DNA from: SG8-39 sp032125995
GTDB lineage: Bacteria > Pseudomonadota > Gammaproteobacteria > Burkholderiales > SG8-39
Assembly: GCA_032125995.1 (NCBI GenBank)
Contig: JAQBBQ010000134.1
Span: 1 to 21,051 of the forward strand
Direction: 5' to 3'
Length of the DNA: 21,051 nucleotides
Shown here: positions 13,968-21,051 of the stretch, one piece after another
Layout of the letters: each line of letters begins with the position of its first letter
Position numbering within the stretch: position 1 is the first letter of the stretch
Program-made: the position numbers and the translations under genes
Notes under the pieces: model-generated
Told to the model about the DNA's origin: nothing
The model's input: only the letters and a program-made list of their open reading frames with translations
The model's database searches: none

Positions 13968-14414
13968 ATGGCCACCGCGACCCGCGACAGCGTCCAGCTC
14001 GCCTGCCCGGACTGCCTGAGGCCGAACCGCGTGCCGGCGGACCGGTTGGGCGAAGGGCCGAAATGCGGCCACTGCGGCACCGCACTGATGAATCCGGTGC
14101 CGGTCGCGCTTAACGACAAGACCTTCGACGCGTACGTCGGCCGCACACAGCTGCCGGTGCTGGTCGATTTCTGGGCGCCCTGGTGCGGTCCCTGCCGTAC
14201 GATGGCGCCTGCTTTCGAACGCGTCGCGGGCGAGCTTGCGACGCAGGTACGCTTGGCGAAGGTGGACACCGAAGCCGCGCAGGCGCTAGCGGCGCGCATG
14301 GGCATTCGCAGTATTCCGACGCTGATTCTGTTCAAGGACGGACGCGAAACCGACCGCGTCTCGGGCGCGCTGGATGCGGCCGGCCTGCGGCGCTGGATCG
14401 CGCAGCATTCTTGA
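13968..14414 (+). CDS. trxC: Thioredoxin 2 (zinc-ribbon thioredoxin TrxC)
   Basis: 148 residues. The N-terminal zinc ribbon has CPDC (C13, C16) and CGHC (C33, C36). The thioredoxin fold follows with active site WCGPC (C73, C76) and cis-Pro at P117 in RSIPTL. It is a cytoplasmic disulfide reductase; TrxC also reduces persulfides, which suits an operon with persulfide-handling enzymes. It has no strong Shine-Dalgarno and sits 4 nt after the DUF2892 stop, so coupling is likely. The RND adaptor gene starts 9 nt downstream. Confidence 0.95.
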   Translation: MATATRDSVQLACPDCLRPNRVPADRLGEGPKCGHCGTALMNPVPVALNDKTFDAYVGRTQLPVLVDFWAPWCGPCRTMAPAFERVAGELATQVRLAKVDTEAAQALAARMGIRSIPTLILFKDGRETDRVSGALDAAGLRRWIAQHS

Positions 14415-14423
14415 GGAGATCGC

Positions 14424-15455
14424 ATGAAGCTCGGCGCCGGAATCGCACTCGTCCTGTTCGCTGGTAGCGTTGCTGCGGCCGATCTCAAGACCGGGCCCGT
14501 CGAGCTGCGCGAGGTCGAACTGACCACCTCGGCCGAGGCGGTGATCGAGGCCGTGCGCCAATCGACCGTGTCGTCCCAGATTCAGGGCCGCATCGTCGAG
14601 CTGAATTTCGATGTCGGAGATGTCGTCAAGCAGGGCGAAGTAATCCTGCGCATCGACGAGCGCCAGGTCGGCCAGGCGGCCGCCGCGAGCACCGCGCAGG
14701 TCGGCGAAGCGCAGGCTGCGCTGGCGAATGCGCGTGCCCAGTACGAGCGCACCAAACAACTCCTGGCGCAGAAATTCATCAGCCGCGCCGCGCTCGACAA
14801 GGCCGAGTCGGACTACCGCGCCGCGCAGGCGCGCGTCAGTGCGCTGCTCGCCGGCGCCGCCCAGGCACAAACCACGAAGAGCTTCGCGACGATCCTCGCG
14901 CCCTACAGCGGCGTGGTCTCCGCGCGCCACGTCGAGGTCGGCGAGATGGCCACCCCCGGCAAGCCGCTGATGACCGGGTTCGATCCGTCGACCCTGCGCG
15001 TGGTGGCGAACGTGCCGCAGGCGAGCATCGGTGCGATCCAGGCGCTGGGGCGCGCGCGGGTCGAAGTCCCCTCGCTCGGTACCTGGGTCGAGGTGAAGCG
15101 CATGACCGTGCTGCCCACCGCGGACCCGCGCACGCATACCACGCGCGTGCGCCTAGACTTGCCCGCGGACGTGCGCGGCGTCTACCCCGGGGTGTATGCG
15201 CGAGCGCATTTCGTCATCGGCAGCGCGCCGCGCCTGCTTGCGCCGCGCGCGGCCGTGTTCCATCGCAGCGAGTTGACCGCGGTCTATGTCATCGGCGAAG
15301 GCGGGCGGCCGCAGCTGCGCCAGATCCGGCTTGGCGCCGCCGGCGACGAGCATGCAGTCGAAATCCTCGCCGGCCTGAAACCGGGCGAGCGCGTTGCGCT
15401 CGAACCGATGAAGGCAGGCATGCTGACCGCGCCCCCTTCCGGCGCGGTGCGCTAG
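14424..15455 (+). CDS. RND efflux periplasmic adaptor (membrane fusion protein)
   Basis: 343 residues, GAGGAG before the ATG. Signal peptide 1-18 (ending SVAA) without a lipobox Cys, so it appears to be a soluble periplasmic adaptor. The first lipoyl half is around residues 47-77 (SSQIQGRIVELNFDVGDVVK), followed by an alpha-hairpin (about 80-145) and the second lipoyl half (ILAPYSGVVSARHVEVGEMA, about 156-175). Beta-barrel and membrane-proximal domains complete it. It links the RND permease to an outer-membrane channel; none is encoded here. The permease gene follows 19 nt later. Confidence 0.92.
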   Translation: MKLGAGIALVLFAGSVAAADLKTGPVELREVELTTSAEAVIEAVRQSTVSSQIQGRIVELNFDVGDVVKQGEVILRIDERQVGQAAAASTAQVGEAQAALANARAQYERTKQLLAQKFISRAALDKAESDYRAAQARVSALLAGAAQAQTTKSFATILAPYSGVVSARHVEVGEMATPGKPLMTGFDPSTLRVVANVPQASIGAIQALGRARVEVPSLGTWVEVKRMTVLPTADPRTHTTRVRLDLPADVRGVYPGVYARAHFVIGSAPRLLAPRAAVFHRSELTAVYVIGEGGRPQLRQIRLGAAGDEHAVEILAGLKPGERVALEPMKAGMLTAPPSGAVR

Positions 15456-15474
15456 ACACGATCGGGCCGCTGCC

Positions 15475-18400
15475 ATGGGCATCTCCGGCCGCATCGCGGG
15501 CTTTTTCCAGGCCTCGCAGCTCACGCCGCTGATCGCGCTGGTGGCGTTCCTGCTCGGTGTGTTCGCCGTCGGCATCACGCCGCGCGAGGAGGAGCCGCAA
15601 ATCGACGTGACGATGGCGAACGTCTTCGTCCCGTTCCCGGGCGCCTCGGTGAAGGACGTCGAAGCGCTGGTCGCGACCCCGGCCGAGCAGGTGCTCGCCC
15701 AGATGATCGGGGTCGAGCACGTGTTCTCGGTGTCGCGCCCCGGGTTGGCCGTGCTCACGGTGCAGTTCGAGGTTGGTGTGCCGCGCACCGAAGCGCTGGT
15801 GCGCCTGTACAACACGATCCAGTCCAACCGCGACTGGGTCTCGCCCAACCTCGGGATTCTCGAACCGATCATCAAGCCGAAGGGCATCGACGACGTGCCG
15901 GTCATCGCGCTCACGCTCTCGAGCGACGACCCGAGGGTGGGGGCGTTCGAACTCGAGCGCGTCGCCCACGCCGCCGAGATCGAGCTCAAGCGGGTGCCGG
16001 GCACGCGCGAAGTGCAGACCCTCGGCGGGCCGGGGCGCGCGGTGCGCGTGCTGCTCGATGTCGACCGCCTGAATGCGCACGGCGTCACTGCACTCGACGT
16101 GCGTAACGCGCTGCAGCTTGCGAGTAGCGCGCTGCCGGCCGGCACCCTGGTGCACGAAAACCGCGAGATCGTGGTCGAAACCGGCAGCTTCCTTGACTCG
16201 GCAGAGACGGTGCGTCAACTCGTGGTCGGCGTGTTCGAGCAGCGACCGGTCACCGTCGCCGAGGTCGCGCAGGTGATCGATGGCCCGCCGCCACCGCTGC
16301 GCAGCGTCTGGACCGGAACCGGACCGTCGGCAGACAAGAAAGGTCTGCGCGCACGCGGAGAAACACCCGCGGTGACCATCCAGGTGACCAAGAAGGCAGG
16401 CGAAAACGCGGTCGACGTCGCCGAGCGGCTCATCGCGCGCGTCGAATCGCTGCGTGGCACGGTGATTCCGAGCGACGTGCAGGTCAACGTGACGCGCAAC
16501 TACGGCGTCACTGCCAACGACAAGGCGATGAAGCTGATCCAGAAGCTCATCCTCGCGACGCTGTCGGTGGTGGTGCTGGTCTTCGCCACGCTCGGCTGGC
16601 GCGAAGCGCTGATCGTCGGCGTCGCGGTGCTGCTCACGCTCGCCACCACGCTGTTCGCGTCCTGGGCCTGGGGCTTCACGCTGAACCGGGTGTCGCTGTT
16701 CGCGCTCATCTTCTCGATCGGCATCCTGGTCGACGATGCGATCGTGGTGGTGGAGAACATCCACCGCCGCATGGGTCTCGAGCGCAAGCCGTTGCTCGAG
16801 GTGATCCCGGCCGCGGTCGATGAGGTCGGCGGGCCGACCATCCTGGCGACCTTCACCGTCATCGCGGCGCTGCTGCCGATGGCCTTCGTCAGCGGCCTGA
16901 TGGGTCCCTACATGAGCCCGATCCCGATCAACGCGAGCATGGGAATGCTGATTTCGCTCGCCATCGCCTTCGTCGTCACGCCCTGGCTCGCGTTGCGATT
17001 GCTCAAGGGCAGCGCGCCGCACGACGCGGCCGAGGGCGGGGGCGGGCGGCTCGAGCGCTTCTTCGTCCGCGTGCTCGTCCCATTCGTGACGGCGGTGCGT
17101 GCCGCGCGCAACCGGCGCCTGCTCGGCGTTGCCGTGCTCGCGCTGATACTCGGCTCGGTGTCGCTCGCGGGGGTAAAACTCGTCGTCCTCAAAATGCTGC
17201 CGTTCGACAACAAATCCGAGTTTCAAGTCGTCGTCGACATGCCTGCCGGCACGCCGGTGGAAATCACCGCTGCGGCGCTACACGACCTCGGCGCCGCCCT
17301 CGCCACCGTCGAGGAGGTCACCGACTACCAGGCCTACGCCGGCTTGTCGGCGCCGATCAATTTCAACGGGCTGGTGCGCCAGTACTACCTGCGCGCGAAT
17401 GCCGAGATGGGCGACATCCAGGTCAACCTCGTCGACAAGGCCGACCGTGCGCGCAAAAGCCACGCGATCGCGCAGGCCGTGCGCCCGCGGCTCGAGGCGA
17501 TCGCCGCGCGCTGGAACGCGCGCGTGAAGGTGGTCGAGGTCCCGCCGGGGCCGCCAGTGTTTTCGCCGATCGTCGCCGAGGTCTACGGGCCGGACGAGGC
17601 GGGCCGCATCCGCGTGGCGAAACAGGTACGCGCGGCATTCGCGGCGACAGCGGACATCGTCGGCATCGACGATTCGGTCGAGGACAGTGCGCCGCGCATC
17701 CGGCTGCGTGTCGATCAGGCGAAGGCCGCGGTATTCGGCGTGAGCCGGCGCGACGTCGTCGAAACGATGCGCATGGGCCTTGCGGGCGCCGATGTCGCGC
17801 CGCTGCATGATGGCCATGCCAAGTACGAGGTGCCGGTGACGGTCGCGCTGCCCGACGCCAATCGCGGCGCGCTCGCCGAATTCCTCAAGCTGACGATACG
17901 CAACCCCGCGGGGGCGCTGGTGCCCTTGTCGGAGGTGGTGACGCCGATCGCGAGCGAACGCGAGCGGCCGATTTATCACAAGAATCTGCTGCCGGTCGTC
18001 ACCGTGATCGGCGATCAGGCGGGTCCGATCGACAGCCCCCTGTACGGCATGTTCGCGGCGCGCGCCAAGCTCGTCGGCACGCCGCTCGATGACGGCGGCG
18101 TACTCGGCGAAACCTTCGTCAGCCAGCCCGACGATCCTTACCGTCAATACACCATCAAATGGGACGGCGAATGGCAGGTGACCTACGAGACCTTCCGCGA
18201 CATGGGGCTCGCCTATGCCGTGGGCCTGATCCTCATCTATCTGCTGGTGGTCGCCCAGTTCCGGTCCTACCTGGTGCCGCTCATCATCATGGCGCCAATC
18301 CCGCTCACCATCATCGGCGTGATGCCCGGGCACGCGCTGCTTGGCGCGAACTTCACTGCGACCTCGATGATCGGCATGATTGCGCTCGCCGGCATCATCG

Positions 18401-18705
18401 TGCGCAACTCGATCCTGCTCGTCGACTGCGTCAATCTCAAGCTTGCCGAGGGTGTCGCGCTGCAGCAGGCGGTCATGCAATCGGCCGCGGCACGCGCCAA
18501 GCCGATCGCGCTGACCGCGCTCGCGGCGATGATCGGCGCGCTGTTCATCATTGATGATCCGATCTTCAACGGCTTGGCGATCTCGCTGCTGTTCGGCATC
18601 CTCGTGTCGACGGTGCTGACGCTGGTCGTGATCCCGGTGCTGTATTACGTCGCCGTTCGTGCTAGGTTCGAGCCGCCAGCCGACGGCGCGCCCGGGCCTG
18701 CATGA
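15475..18705 (+). CDS. RND-family efflux permease (AcrB-like, HAE/HME superfamily)
   Basis: 1076 residues, full length. TM1 at about 15-34, then the family signature PREEEPQIDV, a large periplasmic loop, TM2-6 (about 350-510), a second loop, and TM8-12 near the C-terminus. The proton-relay Asp pair is present (GILVDDAIVVVENIHR, D420-D421). The TM10 relay Lys of AcrB is an Arg here (R977 in IIVRNSILLVDC), a change seen in other RND branches. The substrate is unknown; I see no basis for calling it a metal pump of the CusA type. It is located between an adaptor gene and a persulfide dioxygenase gene (ATGA overlap), so it may export a sulfur compound or a thiol adduct (inference). Confidence 0.93.
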   Translation: MGISGRIAGFFQASQLTPLIALVAFLLGVFAVGITPREEEPQIDVTMANVFVPFPGASVKDVEALVATPAEQVLAQMIGVEHVFSVSRPGLAVLTVQFEVGVPRTEALVRLYNTIQSNRDWVSPNLGILEPIIKPKGIDDVPVIALTLSSDDPRVGAFELERVAHAAEIELKRVPGTREVQTLGGPGRAVRVLLDVDRLNAHGVTALDVRNALQLASSALPAGTLVHENREIVVETGSFLDSAETVRQLVVGVFEQRPVTVAEVAQVIDGPPPPLRSVWTGTGPSADKKGLRARGETPAVTIQVTKKAGENAVDVAERLIARVESLRGTVIPSDVQVNVTRNYGVTANDKAMKLIQKLILATLSVVVLVFATLGWREALIVGVAVLLTLATTLFASWAWGFTLNRVSLFALIFSIGILVDDAIVVVENIHRRMGLERKPLLEVIPAAVDEVGGPTILATFTVIAALLPMAFVSGLMGPYMSPIPINASMGMLISLAIAFVVTPWLALRLLKGSAPHDAAEGGGGRLERFFVRVLVPFVTAVRAARNRRLLGVAVLALILGSVSLAGVKLVVLKMLPFDNKSEFQVVVDMPAGTPVEITAAALHDLGAALATVEEVTDYQAYAGLSAPINFNGLVRQYYLRANAEMGDIQVNLVDKADRARKSHAIAQAVRPRLEAIAARWNARVKVVEVPPGPPVFSPIVAEVYGPDEAGRIRVAKQVRAAFAATADIVGIDDSVEDSAPRIRLRVDQAKAAVFGVSRRDVVETMRMGLAGADVAPLHDGHAKYEVPVTVALPDANRGALAEFLKLTIRNPAGALVPLSEVVTPIASERERPIYHKNLLPVVTVIGDQAGPIDSPLYGMFAARAKLVGTPLDDGGVLGETFVSQPDDPYRQYTIKWDGEWQVTYETFRDMGLAYAVGLILIYLLVVAQFRSYLVPLIIMAPIPLTIIGVMPGHALLGANFTATSMIGMIALAGIIVRNSILLVDCVNLKLAEGVALQQAVMQSAAARAKPIALTALAAMIGALFIIDDPIFNGLAISLLFGILVSTVLTLVVIPVLYYVAVRARFEPPADGAPGPA

Positions 18706-19772
18706 TCTTCCGCCAGCTCTTCGACCCCCAGTCCTCGACCTACAGCTATTTGCTTGCCGACGCGAGCGCGCGCGAGGCGGTACTGATCGATCCCGTGTTC
18801 GAGCAGGCGCAGCGTGACGCGGCGCTGATCGCCGAACTCGATCTCAAGCTCGGCTGGGTACTCGAGACGCACGTGCATGCCGATCACGTCACCGGTGCCT
18901 GGCTGCTGAAGCAGAAACTCGGCAGCCGTATCGCGCTGTCGGGCCAGGGCGGCGCCGAGGGCGCCGACCGGTTGCTCGCCCAGGGCGACCGGGTCGGTTT
19001 TGGCGCACGCAATCTCGAAGTGCGCGCGACCCCCGGGCACACCGACGGCTGTGTCACCTACGTGCTGGACGACCAGTCGATGGCCTTTACCGGCGATGCG
19101 GTGCTGATCCGCGGTTGCGGGCGCACCGACTTCCAGCAGGGCGACGCCCGGCGCCTGTTTCGCGCGGTGCGCGCGCAGGTCTTCACGCTGCCCGCGACCT
19201 GCGTGCTCTATCCGGCGCACGATTACCGCGGACTGACGGCCTCGAGCGTCGGTGAGGAGCGTCGCTACAACCCGCGCCTGGGTGATCACGTGCTCGAGGA
19301 CGACTTCGTCGGCTACATGCGCCACCTCGGCCTCGCGCACCCCAAGAGAATCGACGTCGCGGTGCCGGCGAATCTGCGCTGCGGCCGGCCCGCCGACGGT
19401 GTCCTGCCGCCCGATGAGCCCGGCTGGGCGCCGCTCACCTACACCTTCGCCGGCATCTGGGAAGTGCAGCCCGGCTGGATCGAGGAGAACCTGCGCGCCG
19501 CGCAGATCGTCGACGTGCGCGAGCCGGCCGAATTCGACGGACCCCTCGGGCGACTGCCCGGTGCATGCCTGATTCCGCTCGGCACGCTCGCCGCGCGCGC
19601 CGGGGAACTGTCGCCCGATCGCCCGATCGTCGCCGTCTGTCGTTCGGGCGCGCGCTCTGCGCAGGCGACGGTGATCCTGCGCAAGGCCGGCTTCGAGCAG
19701 GTGGCGAATCTTGCCGGCGGGATGCTGCGCTGGCGCGCGCAGCAACTCGCGGTCGAAGGCGGTAAGGACTGA
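18702..19772 (+). CDS. Persulfide dioxygenase-rhodanese fusion (ETHE1-like MBL fold plus rhodanese)
   Basis: 356 residues. The MBL-fold half (1-250) shows H57-x-H59-x-D61-H62 (THVHADHVTG), H113 (PGHTDG), D132 (FTGDAVLIRGCGRTDFQQGD) and H173 (YPAHDYRG). The GCGRTDFQ motif is typical of ETHE1-type persulfide dioxygenases, which oxidise glutathione persulfide to sulfite. The rhodanese half (about 260-350) has an intact active-site loop CRSGARSA with C313, so it can carry sulfane sulfur and may turn sulfite plus persulfide into thiosulfate. The same domain order is known from the PRF/CstB-type fusions. Its start overlaps the RND permease stop by 4 nt. Cytoplasmic: no signal peptide. Confidence 0.92.
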   Translation: MIFRQLFDPQSSTYSYLLADASAREAVLIDPVFEQAQRDAALIAELDLKLGWVLETHVHADHVTGAWLLKQKLGSRIALSGQGGAEGADRLLAQGDRVGFGARNLEVRATPGHTDGCVTYVLDDQSMAFTGDAVLIRGCGRTDFQQGDARRLFRAVRAQVFTLPATCVLYPAHDYRGLTASSVGEERRYNPRLGDHVLEDDFVGYMRHLGLAHPKRIDVAVPANLRCGRPADGVLPPDEPGWAPLTYTFAGIWEVQPGWIEENLRAAQIVDVREPAEFDGPLGRLPGACLIPLGTLAARAGELSPDRPIVAVCRSGARSAQATVILRKAGFEQVANLAGGMLRWRAQQLAVEGGKD

Positions 19773-19787
19773 TCGCATGCAGGGGTC

Positions 19788-20864
19788 ATGACCGCGTTTC
19801 GCTATGCGCACGCCGGCGGTGCGACCTGGCGCGAATGCGCCGACGCGTGCATCGCGCGGATTGGCAGGATCGGCGCCGGGCTCGGCTTCGTGTACTTCAC
19901 CGACAGGCTCGTCGCGCATGCCGAATCCATCGTCGAGGCGCTACGCGCGGGAACCGGTGTGCAGGATTGGGTTGGCACCGTCGGCATCGGGATCCTCGCC
20001 ACCGGAACCGAGTATCTCGACGAACCCGCGATCGTGGCGATGGTCGCTGAACTCCCGGCCAATGCCTACCGGGTCTTTTCCGGCCGCAGCGGATTGCCGC
20101 GTGACGCGGACGCGTACTTCGGCGTGGTTCACGCGGATCCGCATACCCCCGATGTCGCCGGGCTCATCACCGACATGTCGACGAAGGTCGACAGCGGCTT
20201 TCTCGTCGGCGGGCTCTCGAGCGCGCGCGAGCGGACCGTACAGGTGGCGAACGACGTGCTCTCAGGGGGTCTGTCGGGCGCCGTGTTTGCATCGTCGGTG
20301 GGCGTCAGTACGCGCCTCACGCAGGGCTGCGCGCCGCTGCCGGGAAGATACCGCGTGACCGAATGCGACTCGAACGTGATTGTCTCGCTCGACGGGCGGC
20401 CCGCGCTCGACGTCATGAACGAGGCGATCGGCGAGGTGCTGGCGCGCGATCTGCGGCGCGCGGCACAGTTCATTCTGGTCGGGCTGCCGGTCGCGGGCTC
20501 GGATCGGGGCGATTACCTGGTGCGCAACCTGATCGGCGTCGACGCCGAGAACAAGGTGATCGCGATCGGCGATGTCGTCGAGCCGGGCGCGGCGCTGATC
20601 TTCTGCAAGCGCGATGGCGCGAGCGCGCGGGCCGATCTCGAGCGCATGCTGGGCGAACTCAAGGTCGCTGCGCCCACGCCGCGCGGCGCGCTCTACTTTT
20701 CGTGCATCGGACGTGGCGAGCACCTATTCGGGTCCCGCGGCGCGGAGCTCGGCATCGTGCGCGAGGCGCTTGGCGAGGTGCCGCTGGTGGGCTTTTTCTG
20801 CAACGGCGAGATTTCGCACGACCGGCTCTATGGCTACACGGGTGTGCTGACGCTGTTTAGCTGA
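19788..20864 (+). CDS. FIST N/C-domain protein (putative small-ligand sensor)
   Basis: 358 residues covering FIST_N (about 30-215) and FIST_C (about 220-355). Diagnostic stretches are VGTVGIGILATGTEY, FLVGGLSSA, GALYFSCIGRGEHLFG and the closing VGFFCNGEISHDRLYGYTGV. FIST domains are usually joined to signalling outputs (kinases, cyclases, methyl-accepting domains); here it stands alone, so any output partner is separate. Function is not established. AGGGG precedes the ATG and the gap after the PDO-rhodanese gene is 15 nt, so it is the last gene of the same operon. Several Cys residues sit in conserved positions (FCKRDG, FSCIGRG, FFCNGE), but they are family features rather than proof of thiol chemistry. 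Confidence 0.9.
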   Translation: MTAFRYAHAGGATWRECADACIARIGRIGAGLGFVYFTDRLVAHAESIVEALRAGTGVQDWVGTVGIGILATGTEYLDEPAIVAMVAELPANAYRVFSGRSGLPRDADAYFGVVHADPHTPDVAGLITDMSTKVDSGFLVGGLSSARERTVQVANDVLSGGLSGAVFASSVGVSTRLTQGCAPLPGRYRVTECDSNVIVSLDGRPALDVMNEAIGEVLARDLRRAAQFILVGLPVAGSDRGDYLVRNLIGVDAENKVIAIGDVVEPGAALIFCKRDGASARADLERMLGELKVAAPTPRGALYFSCIGRGEHLFGSRGAELGIVREALGEVPLVGFFCNGEISHDRLYGYTGVLTLFS

Positions 20865-20870
20865 TCGCCA

Positions 20871-20912
20871 GGCGCGGCCGCGCCCAGCCGCCCGGGACTT
20901 TCGTCGCCGGGC
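20871..20912. terminator. Inverted repeats between convergent genes, possible terminator region
   Basis: A perfect 14-bp palindrome GGCGCGGCCGCGCC (20871-20884) begins 7 nt after the FIST stop. A second hairpin, GCCCGG...CCGGGC (20890-20912), follows. Neither is followed by a T-run on either strand, so they are not classical intrinsic terminators, but the position between two convergent genes suits one. Confidence 0.35.
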
Positions 20913-20959
20913 CTTCGCCCATGCCGTGTGCAGGGCGCAATGTGAGCGTGTGACTGGCG

Positions 20960-21051
20960 TTACTTCTTCGCGTAGTCGTACTTGCCGTTGCTCCAGACGT
21001 AGAAGACGTAGCCGGGCGCGGTGACGTCGCCCTTCTTGTCGAAGCCGATCG
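20960..21051 (-). CDS. Branched-chain amino acid ABC transporter substrate-binding protein, C-terminal end (partial)
   Basis: The last 30 residues are visible: IGFDKKGDVTAPGYVFYVWS followed by NGKYDYAKK and a TAA stop at 20960-20962. The pattern F-D-x-K-G-D-x-x-x-P-x-Y-V-x-Y-V-W-x-x-G-x-Y is the typical C-terminus of LivJ/LivK-type periplasmic binding proteins. The gene converges on the FIST gene and its start is outside the window. Confidence 0.8.
   Translation of the reverse strand, partial: IGFDKKGDVTAPGYVFYVWSNGKYDYAKK

Noticed and set aside
15475..18705. Copper/silver efflux (CusA-type) assignment because of the nearby CsoR-like repressor
   Set aside because: The repressor lacks the copper ligands and the operon carries sulfur rather than copper genes; no Cus-type methionine cluster was recognised.

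Overview
The window looks like chromosomal DNA of a GC-rich Gram-negative bacterium. It carries the TamA/TamB outer-membrane assembly pair, a TonB-dependent receptor, an RND pump and a tRNA with its CCA tail encoded in the DNA. The gene set (LivK-type binding protein, DUF3604, long TrxC, PDO-rhodanese fusion) suggests a betaproteobacterium; this is an inference from gene content and was not tested. No integrase, transposase, phage or CRISPR signal is visible.

Left part (1-4.7 kb): the N-terminal third of glycogen branching enzyme (minus strand, running off the left edge); a TauD/TfdA-type Fe(II)/2-oxoglutarate dioxygenase followed by a TonB-dependent receptor; a short remnant resembling a cytochrome c C-terminus; and, on the minus strand, a small secreted helical protein of unknown function.

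Middle (4.7-13.3 kb): tamA-tamB with a TGATG overlap; a secreted DUF3604 protein (PHP-like metal motifs) behind its own promoter; a small membrane protein; and tRNA-Val(CAC). The 3' ends of the DUF3604 gene and the tRNA both abut one copy of the same 23-nt palindromic repeat, in opposite orientations.

Right part (13.3-20.9 kb) is the most interesting. A CsoR/FrmR/CstR-superfamily repressor gene is divergent from a tightly packed six-gene operon: DUF2892 (YgaP-type) membrane protein, thioredoxin 2 (TrxC), RND adaptor, RND permease, persulfide dioxygenase-rhodanese fusion, FIST-domain protein. Each of the two back-to-back promoters has a CsoR-type inverted repeat (ATACCC-N4-GGGTAT) inside its 17-bp -35/-10 spacer, so one repressor very probably controls both. 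The enzymes point to sensing and detoxifying reactive sulfur (persulfides, polysulfides). The unusual part is a full RND efflux pump built into that response, with no outer-membrane factor beside it, plus a FIST protein as last gene. The repressor keeps a CsoR-type cysteine (C37) but lacks the histidine and second cysteine that bind copper, which also argues for thiol/persulfide sensing. The window ends in the C-terminus of a branched-chain amino acid ABC transporter binding protein on the minus strand.
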